From Monoplex corrugatus (Eukaryota > Mollusca > Gastropoda > Littorinimorpha > Ranellidae): DNA of 12,500 nucleotides. The stretch spans positions 63,255,078-63,267,577 of the forward strand of contig CM060312.1 of the NCBI GenBank assembly GCA_030674185.1. The letters run 5' to 3'. Shown here piece by piece: positions 1 through 8,258 of the stretch. Both the position numbers and the translations under genes were made by a program. How positions within the stretch are numbered: position 1 is the stretch's first letter; every line of letters starts with the position of its first letter. The notes under the pieces were generated by a model. It was not told where the DNA came from. It saw only the letters and a program-made list of their open reading frames with translations, and made no database searches.

Positions 1-679
1 CTTTCACAGTAAAGAGAAAAGTTGAACTTATTTAAGGCTGGATTTTCAGCTTGTTTTTTTTTATAATAAATATTGTAATATTGATAAAATATTTGGTCTC
101 TAAATAAGGGAAATTAAATTACTAGTTTCGGTGGTGTTCGGTCTTTTCAAGGTCACAATGAGAAGTTTCAAAAACACACCTGAAACAAGGACACTATTGG
201 TGTGGTTTTACCATAGACATGTTTGAAATGTTACCTTTTTTTTCTGAATGTTCACTCTTTTACTAATTATGTTTTTGCATCATCAGTGTTTATCAGTATG
301 AATGAATTATTTTACTTGCCTTCTGAAGATAATTATTTTTGCTGTATGCGTCTACATAACCAACATCAGTGTTTATCTGTCTCACGATTTATCTTGTTTA
401 TATTAATTCCTGTATAGTATTTCATCATAGAGAGCTCTCTGTAAATAATGTACATTCATTGGCCATATGTTACCATGTTAATTCAGGGACAGAGGACATG
501 TGTTGTATAAATAACTGTCAGTAGAGCACGAATGATTTAAAAATGAATAGTTGTAGGTCTTGTGTGTGTGTGTTTCTCCTTCTGCTTTTCACATTCATTC
601 ATTTTCTACCCCTCTTAATCACTCCATCCACCCACCTTATTTGTATTATGCTCATGCATACAGTGTATGTATATGCCTG

Positions 680-680
<1 letters not shown>
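1..680. other. AT-rich non-coding stretch
   Basis: I see no supported gene here. The only open frames are short (64 codons at 223-417) and phenylalanine/leucine-rich, as expected from AT-rich DNA. There is no splice-bounded coding block, no tRNA-like box and no tandem array until the CA repeat begins near 681. It could be intron or intergenic DNA. Confidence 0.6.
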
Positions 681-762
<82 letters not shown>

Positions 763-795
763 CTCTCTCTCTCTCTCTCTCTTTCTTTCTCTCTC
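681..795. repeat. Compound (CA)n-(CT)n microsatellite
   Basis: An uninterrupted CA run of about 39 units (681-759) passes directly into a CT run of about 12 units (759-782), then a short CTTT/CT mixture to 795. The long His-Thr and Cys-Val open frames here are artefacts of the dinucleotide repeat. The pure, long array suggests a young, length-variable locus. Confidence 0.97.
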
Positions 796-1596
796 ACATG
801 GCACATACAGGAGATTGAGACAGTTCTGGTGATATGGAGAGTTGAGACAGTTGTGAACAACAAATTCATGTGAAGGCGCAATATGCATGTTATGTATTTT
901 CCGTCAAATACGCATGCTACCACAACGGAAAAAGTTACTAAACGATTGCATTACAATCTGTTTATTCCATTATTACAGACAGTAAGATACAAAGTAGCAA
1001 TTGCAATTTCACCCCATGCAAATTCAAACTGATTGAACAGGTCTGTAAGTTTGCAGCATGTAACTTCTTGCAGGCTGTGATGCAAATATGGTTTTAGGCC
1101 TACATACACGTGTCACCAAATAACGATAATGATAATAACAATAATAATGATAATGATGATGTCAATACAAATGAATAATAATAATAATAATAATAATAAT
1201 AGTAATAATGGCTGAATGTGTATAAAAAATATGCAAAAGTGTGTGTGGTATTTTACAGTGATTTTATCGTGGTTCTATGTGATTTTGTGCATTGAATTTT
1301 ATATCAGTTTATTTCTCTTGGGTCCCGACAAATGGTGATGTAAATTTTTTTTTTTAAATTTTGAATATTTTACCGGATAATCTGATTTTGGAGTTTCGTA
1401 TGCCTACTTTTCGTCATTTTAATTCTGCCGCTCAGGTCGGACATTTAATCTGTGAACTGTGTTAACATTTTAGCCTACTGTGTTCGCCCAACGCTACAGC
1501 TCCCAAACCTTCGTTGTTCTCTGATCCAATTATTGTGAACTGACCAACCCACACACCAACCTGCAAACATCATCCTCTCCTGACTGGCTCTCAATT
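796..1596. other. Non-coding DNA upstream of the LINE ORF, with an ATT/GAT-rich tract
   Basis: No ORF of useful length occurs here. Positions 1119-1210 are a degenerate ATA/GAT trinucleotide tract with a pure (ATA)n core at about 1174-1200. The last ~100-150 bases before the ORF change character to C-rich and AT-poorer sequence and may be the 5' UTR of the LINE. I cannot see a target-site duplication that fixes the 5' boundary. There is no ORF1 upstream, so the element is either a single-ORF type or 5'-truncated. Confidence 0.55.
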
Positions 1597-4500
1597 ATGG
1601 ATCCGTCCATTCTTAAACAAATTGGACTGACACTTTTTAAACACAGCAAATGCTACCTCGGTGGAGGCGTCTACCAGCGCATACGTACATTGGGGCTGTG
1701 TAGCAAGCCCCGCACTGCGGGATCCTGTCGTGGTGGACGTCTCCACCGACTTTGGCACAACCTGCCTCCTGCTGTGCCAGCCCGACGCCACTTTTCTTCT
1801 TCTGCTTCTTCGTCTCCTCCACTGCCCCTGCCTTCGACCTCGCTGCTGCGGGCTTCGTCTCCTCCTCTGCCATCTTCGCCTTCGCCTTCTGTCCTGGTGG
1901 TGCCGCCTTCGCCTTCTGTCCCGCCGGTGCTGCCTTCGTCTTCTGTCCCGCTGGCGCTGCCCTCGTCTTCTGTCCCGCCGGTGCTACCTTTGTCTTCTTC
2001 TTCTGTTCCATCGTTGCTGCCTTCGTCTTCTGCCCCGCTGGTGTCGCCTTCGTCTTTTGTCCCGTCGGTGCCGCCTTCGTCGCCACCTCGGCCGCCGCCA
2101 TATGACTGTGATAAACTTAAACTATGCCTTTTTAACGCTCAGTCAACATGCAAGGATGGCAAAGCCGAAGTCATTGCCGATTTTATCGCAGATGAGCACG
2201 TTGACATTGCTTTTATCACAGAGACATGGCTTAACCCCCTTGGTCATGAACCTATACATGCTAGCCTCACTCCGAGTGGTTACAGGCTTGCTTCTTTCCA
2301 TCGCTCATCTCGAGGTGGCGGTATCGCCATCCTCTACAACGACTCACTCCATTCCCGCCTATCTTTCTCGCAGTCTCTGCCTTTCTCCCATCCTTCTTTC
2401 GAGCACGTTGAAGTATCCTTCCAATCCACCCCTCACCCCATCACCTTCTCCTGTGTCTATCGACCTCCACCTAGCTCTGCCAACAAACTCACCACATCCA
2501 CGTTTCTCTCTGACTTTGACCAACTGCTTGACCACTACTGCCTCTTACCTGGAAATCTCATCATTCTAGGTGACATCAATGTCCACTATGACAACACTCA
2601 CCGTTATGACACAAGACATATCATCAACTCTCTGTCCAATCACAATATGACACAACACATTTCTGAACCAACCCATCAAAAAGGTCACATTCTTGACTGG
2701 ATCATTTCTCGTGATCACCACAATTCAGCTACTGACAACTGCTTAGTTCTTTCTACCCGTCTAACTTCAGCCCTTCCATCTGACCACTCTGCAATTCTCT
2801 GTTCTCTCGACATTTCTCCTCCTTCCCGTACCACGCGCACAGTGACTCGACGCAATCTCAAATCTATCGACCTCTCCACATTTTCATCTGATGCCTCCCG
2901 TCTCCTTTCTGAAAAGTCACATAACCTTGCCGATGAATTCTATACTACTCTCCACCATCTTCTGGACACTCATGCTCCAGCCACAACCCGTCTTTTACCT
3001 GACCGCCCCCCTACCCCCTGGCTCACTCATGAGATTGCCTGTGCAAAACGTGCCCGCCGTAGAGCAGAGCGCCGCTGGCGCAAATCCAAACTCACTGTAC
3101 ACAGGCAACTTTTCCAAGCCTCTAAAACAAAAGTATCCACCCTCATTGCATCTGCAAAAACAAGCTATTTCCAAACCAAAATCCTGAATGCCTCTTCTTC
3201 AAAAGAACTCTTTACAACCATGAATCATCTCCTTGGCACACGAAAAGACTTACCTCTCCCAACAAAACATACAAATGAAGAACTCCCATCTGTATTCTCC
3301 AAGTATTTCACCACCAAAATACAAACTCTTCGTGACAGGCTTGACAGGACACCCTGTCAACCATGCCCACCTGACCCTTCCTTCTCTGGCACATCTCTCA
3401 CTACTTTTACCCCAGTCTCACAAGAAGAAATTTTCAACACAATCAGACCCATGTCGTTCAAAACCTGCGAACTGGATCCTCTTCCAGGTTCTCTCTACTC
3501 CGACTGTCTCCCTACTCTCCTCCCATTCATCACTGACATCATCAACACTTCTTTTCAAACTGGAACTGTCCCAGATTCTTTCAAGTCTGCTATTGTTCAC
3601 CCTCTCCTCAAGAAACACAATTTAGACCCAAATGAACTGAAAAATTACCGGCCTATCTCTAATCTCTCTTTCTTGTCAAAACTCCTTGAAAAGGTCGTCC
3701 TCAACCAGCTGAACTCTCACCTGTCTGCCAACAATCTCCTCAATCCTTTCCAGTCAGTCTACCGCCAGTGCCATAGCACTGAAACTGCCCTACTATACAT
3801 TCTCAACAATCTCCTCCTTGCAACTGATACTGGCAAAGTCTCTCTCCTCACACTCCTTGATCTGTCTGCAGCCTTCGATACCATTGATCATGGTATTCTC
3901 CTTTCTAGACTTCATCATACTTTTGGCATCTCTGACATTGCTCTCTCGTTTTTCACTTCGTATTTATCAAACAGAAAACAAACTGTTCTCATCAATGGCA
4001 CTTACTCTCAACCTGCATACCTGACCTGTGGTGTTCCACAAGGATCTGTCCTTGGCCCTGTTCTTTTCACTCTTTATACCTCCCCCCTGTCCACCATCAT
4101 CAACTCCCACTCTATAAAACACCACTTCTATGCTGATGACACCCAACTTCAAGACAGTGACTCACCTGATAATATACAGCGCCTGTTGACTCGCACCACT
4201 GAGTGCTACTAGGACATTAAGAACTGGATGACACACAATAGACTTCAGCTTAATGACGACAAAACAGAAGCTATCCTCATTGGCACCCGTCAGAAACTTT
4301 CCCAGCTGCCTCCTCTTTCTCTCCCATTATGTAACACATCAGTCCCAATTTCTGATTCAGCTAAAAACCTTGGTGTCTGCATTGACTCTACCCTGTCCAT
4401 GAACAACTTTGTTTCTCAAACTGCCAGATCTTGCTACTATCATCTCCATCGTATAAGCCTGATCAGGAAGTATCTCTCTGTGGAAACAACTGCAAAACTC

Positions 4501-4971
4501 GTTCTCTCCTTCATAATGTCTCGCATTGACTATTGCAATTCACTCCTGTCTGGTCTTTCTGCCTCCACCATTCACATCCTACAGCGCATTCAAAACAATG
4601 CTGCACGCCTTGTACTCAAAAAGAAAAAAGCTGACCACATATCTCCTCTCCTGGCACAACTTCACTGGCTCCCTGTATCAAAGCGCATACAGTACAAACT
4701 AGACACCATGTGCTACAAAAGCCTCAATAACGCAGCCCCCGATTACCTGTCAAGCCTACTTGAGATCTATGTTCCCTCACGTACCCTCCGCTCTGCCTCC
4801 GATCCTCTGACTTTTCGCTTTCCACGCACTAAGCTCAATACCTATGGTCCACGAGCCTTCTCTGTTTCTGGTCCACTCTCCTGGAACAAACTTCCTCTCT
4901 CAGTCCGTCAGCAACCTACTTTTGCCTCCTTCAAGTCCACTCTCAAAACTCACCTTTTCTCCTCTGCATAA
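1597..4971 (+). pseudogene. L2/CR1-type endonuclease-reverse transcriptase ORF with one in-frame stop
   Basis: The frame from the ATG at 1597 runs 871 codons to a TAG at 4210-4212. The same frame then continues to a TAA at 4969-4971, so the whole is 1,125 codons with a single nonsense codon and no frameshift. Residues 1-94 are a basic N-terminus with an RGGR-like patch. Residues 95-168 are a Pro/Ser-rich 9-residue repeat. The endonuclease follows, with Asn180, Glu209 (ITETWL), RGGGIAILY, Asp326/Asn328 (GDINV) and SDHS at 395-398. The RT has PISN near 686, Asp755 in LDLSAAFD, CGVPQGS at 811-817 and YADD at 845-848. The part after the stop carries KNWMTHNRLQLN and the conserved C-terminal domain. 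All visible catalytic residues are present, so the copy is young, but without read-through it makes a protein lacking the thumb and C-terminus. ATG 1597 is the first in-frame start seen; the true initiation codon is unproven. Confidence 0.92.
1879..2100 (+). repeat. In-frame 27-bp minisatellite inside the LINE ORF
   Basis: Eight units start at 1879, 1906, 1933, 1960, 1987, 2020, 2047 and 2074. Each is 27 bp except the fifth, which is 33 bp (two extra codons). The consensus begins CCTTCGTCTTCTGTCCCGCC and encodes nine residues of the type PSSSVPPVL. The array covers residues 95-168 and ends exactly where the endonuclease domain begins. All units keep the frame, and the last is the most diverged (PSSPPRPPP). 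Confidence 0.9.
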
Positions 4972-5153
4972 AATCCTAACCTCACTCAACCCCCCTCTGC
5001 AGCCTGTCTCCGCTCGGAGGGGAATCACTTTGTTTTAATATATAATTGTATATGATGTGCTCTCTGTGGTTTTCCATTGGTTTTATTCTTGCTTTTATTG
5101 CTTTTATTCTTTCTCCCCATTTGTGGCCATGCGCGCGCGCGCGCGCGCGCGCG

Positions 5154-5236
<83 letters not shown>

Positions 5237-5265
5237 GCGTGCGTGCGTGCGTGTGTGTCTTTTCG
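4972..5265 (+). other. 3' UTR of the L2-type LINE with GC and GT arrays
   Basis: This non-coding stretch follows the TAA at 4969-4971. It begins C-rich, has a small inverted repeat CTCCG/CGGAG at 5008-5019, then an AT- and T-rich portion. It contains a (GC)n run and a long (GT)n run annotated separately. It leads directly into the conserved LINE terminus at 5266, so the arrays lie inside the element. Confidence 0.7.
5131..5257. repeat. (GC)n-(GT)n alternating purine/pyrimidine tract
   Basis: A pure GC dinucleotide run at 5131-5153 is followed after a short G run by about 38 GT units (5156-5232), then GTGC/TGCG variants to about 5257. Some 100 bases therefore alternate purine and pyrimidine, the classic composition for Z-DNA. 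It sits inside the LINE 3' region and has most likely expanded since insertion. Confidence 0.95.
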
Positions 5266-5320
5266 GCGCTTGGATTTGATTTTGTCGAGATTTTGCGCTA
5301 TATAAATATTGTAATTATTA
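5266..5320 (+). mobile_element. Conserved 3' terminus of the L2-type LINE, copy 1
   Basis: The segment starts GCGCTTGGATTTGATTTT and contains TTTTGCGCTATATAAAT, ending in ATTATTA before the TATG array. Ends of this kind (a GCGCTATATAAA-like stem region followed by a short tandem tail) are characteristic of L2/CR1 LINEs, where they serve as the reverse-transcriptase recognition site. A second copy lies at 5544-5606. Confidence 0.75.
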
Positions 5321-5543
5321 TGTATGCATGTGCGTACGTATGTATGTATGTATGTATGTATGTATGTATGTATGTATGTATGTATGTATGTATGTATGTA
5401 TGTATACGCTTAGATTTATGTATGTATGTATGTATGTATGCATGTTTACGCTCAGCTTAGATTTATGTATGTAAGTATGTATGCATGTATGTATGCATGT
5501 ATACGCTCATATGTATGTAGGTATGTATGCATGTATACGCTCA
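5321..5543. repeat. (TATG)n microsatellite with embedded LINE-end fragments
   Basis: A nearly pure TATG array runs to about 5404. It continues as imperfect TATG/CATG units interrupted by short pieces resembling the LINE terminus: ACGCTTAGATTTATG at 5407, ACGCTCAGCTTAGATTTATG at 5448 and ATACGCTCATATG at 5502. The recurring ACGCT(CAG)TTAGATTTA words make this a higher-order array rather than a simple microsatellite. Confidence 0.88.
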
Positions 5544-5606
5544 GCGCTTAGATTTGATTTTATCAGGATTTTGCGTTATATAAATAAAATATGTTGTTAT
5601 TATTTA
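5544..5606 (+). mobile_element. Conserved 3' terminus of the L2-type LINE, copy 2
   Basis: It starts GCGCTTAGATTTGATTTT and contains ATTTTGCGTTATATAAAT, followed by AAAATATGTTGTTATTATTTA. Over its first ~45 bases it differs from copy 1 by only a handful of substitutions. It is either the true end of the element, with copy 1 duplicated inside, or the remnant of a second LINE into whose end the first inserted. Confidence 0.72.
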
Positions 5607-6272
5607 GATGTGTACACTTACAAAAAAAGTCAGTAATGTTTTATACTGCCCATATATTCATTGGTTTCACCTAAACAAACTTGTTAGAAGAAAATGTCAT
5701 CTTCAAACCCCCTGACAGCCATCAAAATTAAAAAAACAACAACATTTAAACAAGAAAGAAATTCATGGTAATATGTAGATTTTCAGAGGAAGCAGATCAT
5801 TGAAAGACTGAAAAATACTAGTTTCCACTCTCTGAAAGGCCCATGAACAAATATATATCAGTCAACTATGTATTCGTCCTTTCCAAAGGTTGTTATCAAT
5901 ATGCGAATTCAAATAGACACTGGGTGGTTGATGTTTAAGTCTGGTCAATCATGGCTCATTTGGGGTGCTTGGCAATGCTCCCCCTCCCTCCTTCCCCCTG
6001 AATGTAAACCCTACCTGGAATAAGTTCTCGAACAGCTCTGGATAACTTTTGTTCCAGAAGATCTTACAAAAGCATGAAAGCAAACAGTGTATGTAAAAGT
6101 TTCTCAGTAGTAATCAGTTCTATCAGGTAGAATGACATTAGATGAACAACAAAATGCTTTAAAAGCTTGCAAAGTAAAAGGCATGGTTTGAGAATTTCTG
6201 TTATTTTTAAATACTGCTCGTACAGCTTCATTTTTTTCACTCTGCTTTTTCTTGGAGCTTTTCATGATGGTA
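5607..6272. other. Non-coding stretch with no recognised feature
   Basis: AT-rich sequence with many stops in all frames. I found no tRNA-like boxes, tandem repeats or RT/endonuclease motifs. It may be old, decayed repeat or plain intergenic DNA. Confidence 0.5.
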
Positions 6273-6346
<74 letters not shown>

Positions 6347-6347
6347 A
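6273..6347. repeat. (GAT)n trinucleotide microsatellite
   Basis: About 25 uninterrupted ATG/GAT units. Elsewhere in the window GAT/ATC arrays are the 3' tails of minus-strand retroelements (9244-9333, 8259-8286, 10216-10227). Here neither flank shows recognisable element sequence, so its origin is open. Poly-Asp and poly-Met frames across it are artefacts. Confidence 0.95.
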
Positions 6348-6898
6348 GTGTGCAGGCCGTCTCAATCAAAATCATGCAATTTACTTAGTTATAAATTCTG
6401 TGTAATTGAATTTCACAGTGACTACAGTGGGAGAAGAAGAAGAAGAAAACAAAAAATATTAATAACAGCAAACACAGTCAGTTCATCAAAAATAATGACA
6501 GACAATAAAATCAAAAGAAATTACCAGAACCCCCAGTCACAAAGAATATTACAAAAAATTGGGTAATTATATACATCCATACAACAAAATGCATTTATGA
6601 AAAGACAGTTACAATTAAAAGGGCAACAAGTTGTCTCATAACTCCGAGTGAGGTGGAAGAGACATTGAGTTCTCTCTGATACTGATGGCGGTACCCATCT
6701 CTCCATTGATGTTTTACCTTCCCCAACCGTTTATATGCACTAGTGATAGTCAAAACTTCGAATTTCAAAATTTGAAGGGTGTCCTACTCCTTTCCCTCAC
6801 TGCTTTACTTTCCTCAACCTGTAACGAAGTCAGCTATAGGCCACATATACGAGGCTTGGCGAGACAGACTGAACTCTGTGCAGTCAGTTTGAAAGGCG
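6348..6898. other. Non-coding DNA, possibly 3' flank or 3' UTR of the minus-strand ACP gene
   Basis: No coding block is visible. If the minus-strand transcript ending in the ACP exon passes through the tandem array, its 3' end should lie in or before this stretch. I find no canonical AATAAA on the minus strand between about 6400 and 7480; only variants such as TATAAA (plus 6730-6735) and CATAAA (near 6594) occur. A 24-bp motif at 6749-6772 recurs at 7959-7982. Confidence 0.5.
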
Positions 6899-7482
6899 GA
6901 AGATCTGTTTGCCATCCAGATGTATATGCTTTTGAAGACAGTTAAAACATAATAATTGTGTGCAAGTATAGGGGACCATTGAAGATCTGTTTACCACCCA
7001 GATACATGTTTTTTTAGGACAGTTAAAACAGATAATAATTGTGTGCAAGTATAGGGGACATTGAAGATCTGTTTACCACCCAGATACAGTTTTTTTAGGA
7101 CAGTTAAAACAGATAATAATTGTGTGCAAGTATGGGGACCATTGAAGATCTGTTTACCACCCAGATACATGTTTTTTTAGGACAGTTAAAACAGATAATA
7201 ATTGTGTACAGTAGAGGGGACCATTGAAGATCTGTTTACCACCCAGATACATGTTTTTTTAGGACAGTTAAAACAGATAATAATTGTGTACAGGTAGAGG
7301 GGACCATTGAAGATCTGTTTACCACCAGACACATGTTGTTTTTTTTTAGGACAGTTAAAACAGATAATAATTGTGTGCAGGTAGAGGGGACCATTGAAGA
7401 TCTGTTTGCCACCCACATGATTGTTTGTTTTTTGAAAACAGTTCAAACAGACAATAACTGTGTACAGGTAGAGGGGACCATT
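6899..7482. repeat. Seven-copy ~82-bp tandem array
   Basis: Units start with GAAGATCTGTTT at 6899, 6981, 7063, 7144, 7226, 7309 and 7396, giving periods of 82, 82, 81, 82, 83 and 87, and end with GGGGACCATT. Units 2-6 are nearly identical. The first and seventh are the most diverged, the usual sign of unequal exchange homogenising the interior. Each inner unit has an 8-bp inverted repeat, ATCTGTTT and AAACAGAT, about 35 bases apart. The array ends at 7482, inside the stop codon of the minus-strand ACP exon, so on that strand it occupies the start of the 3' UTR. Confidence 0.95.
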
Positions 7483-7650
7483 AGGCCAGGTGTTTCAGCT
7501 TGCTGAAGGTGAGACGCAGGATGTCACGGTTGGTGTAGACCAGGCCATAGTCATGCTCCAGCGTCTGCTGGATCTCTTTGCCCATCAGTGAGTGCAGGCC
7601 TAGGTCGGCAAGGATCGTGTCCAGATTGATCTTGCTCATGTCTTTCACTC
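7481..7650 (-). CDS. Terminal exon of a fatty acid synthase-like / animal PKS-like protein: acyl carrier protein domain
   Basis: Read on the minus strand, the exon gives GVKDMSKINLDTILADL, then GLHSLMGKEIQQTLEHDYGL, then VYTNRDILRLTFSKLKHLA and a TAA at 7483-7481. This matches the ACP of type I animal FAS: a GIRD-like start, NLD-S-LADLGLDSLMG around the phosphopantetheine serine, a QTLE helix, and a final LTL-KL-EL helix. The serine that carries the prosthetic arm is present, but the preceding residue is His (CAC) instead of the near-invariant Asp. The ACP shuttles the growing acyl chain between the catalytic domains of the cytosolic megasynthase. The exon starts at an acceptor (ATTAGACAG, AG at 7652-7651) after a T-rich tract, leaving a phase that would complete a Gly codon. 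Animal FAS normally continues into a thioesterase; here the frame stops right after the ACP. A FAS-like polyketide synthase without TE is the main reading; a decayed exon is the alternative. Codons favour C or G at third positions, unlike the flanks. Confidence 0.85.
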
Positions 7651-7652
7651 CT
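7651..7652 (-). promoter_or_regulatory. Predicted 3' splice acceptor of the ACP exon
   Basis: On the minus strand the exon is preceded by a T-rich tract (TTGTTGTTGTTATTAGACAG), and the in-frame codon just upstream is a stop. The coding similarity begins at the Gly-Val-Lys-Asp residues immediately after this AG. An alternative AG five bases upstream (ATTAG, at 7656-7655) would add two residues' worth of sequence. Confidence 0.6.
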
Positions 7653-7745
7653 GTCTAATAACAACAACAACTACAGCAACAAAAGGTTGGTGGGGTGGTG
7701 GTGGTGTTCGTGGTGTTAGGAATAAACATGATAATGATAATAAAA

Positions 7746-7864
7746 TCTCTCTCTCTCTCTCTCTCTCTCTGTTTCTGTCTGTCTGTCTGTCTGTCTGTCT
7801 CTCAATCTCTCTCTCTCTCTCTCTCTCTCCCTCCCTCTCTCTCTCTTCCCTCTCTCTTCCCCTT
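7746..7864. repeat. (CT)n-(CTGT)n-(CT)n compound microsatellite
   Basis: About 12 CT units are followed by TCTG/CTGT tetranucleotides (about 7771-7800) and then another CT-rich run with CCCT interruptions to about 7864. On the minus strand it would lie in the intron upstream of the ACP exon. Confidence 0.93.
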
Positions 7865-8258
7865 TTTCTGTCAACAGGCGACATCATTAAGAATATAATT
7901 ATTTGCATTTTCTGAACTTTTTTTGGGAGGGGAGGGGGGAGGAAATGACATGTATATGGTCAAAACTTCAAATTTCAAAATTAGTATAAACATATTGCGC
8001 TTGGTCTCACTGGACCTGTCTCACGTCTTGTTCTTGCTAACTTCACATATCAACACTTTAGAAAACCGATGAATCATATCACACCCAATGTCAAAGAAGT
8101 TCGTATGTTTTTCGTTTGTTTGTTTGTTTGTTGTTGTTTTTTTAGGGGGGGGGGGATAATCGCGCTTAGGGAGGTTACCTTTGTGCTCACCCTTTTTTCG
8201 TCCCATTTTCTACACACCTCAATGGCCACAGAAGCTGGCACAATTTTTTTTTCAATGC
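7865..8258. other. Non-coding stretch with homopolymer tracts
   Basis: No gene is supported. It holds a GGGAGGGGAGGGGGGAGG-like G-rich run (about 7926-7942), a (GTTT)n tract at about 8113-8131, and a run of 11 Gs at 8145-8155. The 24-bp motif shared with 6749-6772 lies at 7959-7982. Confidence 0.55.

Larger units (their letters stand above)
1490..5606 (+). mobile_element. Non-LTR retrotransposon, CR1/L2 group (L2-like), near full length
   Basis: The block holds a long ORF with N-terminal apurinic-like endonuclease and reverse transcriptase, then an AT-rich 3' region ending in a conserved terminus (GCGCTTGGATTTGATTTT at 5266, then a GCGCTATATAAAT-type end). The RT core resembles fish and invertebrate L2/CR1 proteins: PISNLSFLSKLLEK, HSTETALL, LDLSAAFDTIDH, CGVPQGSVLGPVLF, YADDTQL. 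So does the C-terminal region (LLAQLHWLPVSKRIQYK, AFSVSGPLSWNKLP). Both outer limits are approximate: the 5' end is inferred from a composition change. The 3' end could be near 5320 or 5606, because the terminus occurs twice. No target-site duplication was recognised. It copies through an RNA intermediate by target-primed reverse transcription. Confidence 0.9.

Noticed and set aside
615..923. Open frames of 68-102 codons across the CA/CT repeat
   Set aside because: They are poly(His-Thr), poly(Cys-Val) and poly(Arg-Glu) translations of a microsatellite, open in all frames.
1637..2101. Minus-strand 154-codon frame with AAPAGQKTKA repeats opposite the LINE ORF
   Set aside because: It is the antisense of the in-frame 27-bp minisatellite; a codon-multiple repeat keeps the opposite frames open as well. 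The plus frame continues into endonuclease and RT motifs.
1661..2569. Plus-strand 302-codon frame overlapping the LINE ORF
   Set aside because: It is Leu/Arg/Cys-rich with no domain, a shadow of the true frame in C-rich DNA.
5046..5460. Frames of 77-127 codons over the GC/GT/TATG arrays
   Set aside because: These are repetitive Arg-Ala, Val-Cys and Met-Tyr-Val-Cys translations of the microsatellites.
7186..7446. Minus-strand frame encoding a repeated peptide across the 82-bp array
   Set aside because: Unit lengths vary (81-87), so the frame is not kept across the array. It lies beyond the ACP stop codon and is better explained as non-coding tandem repeat.
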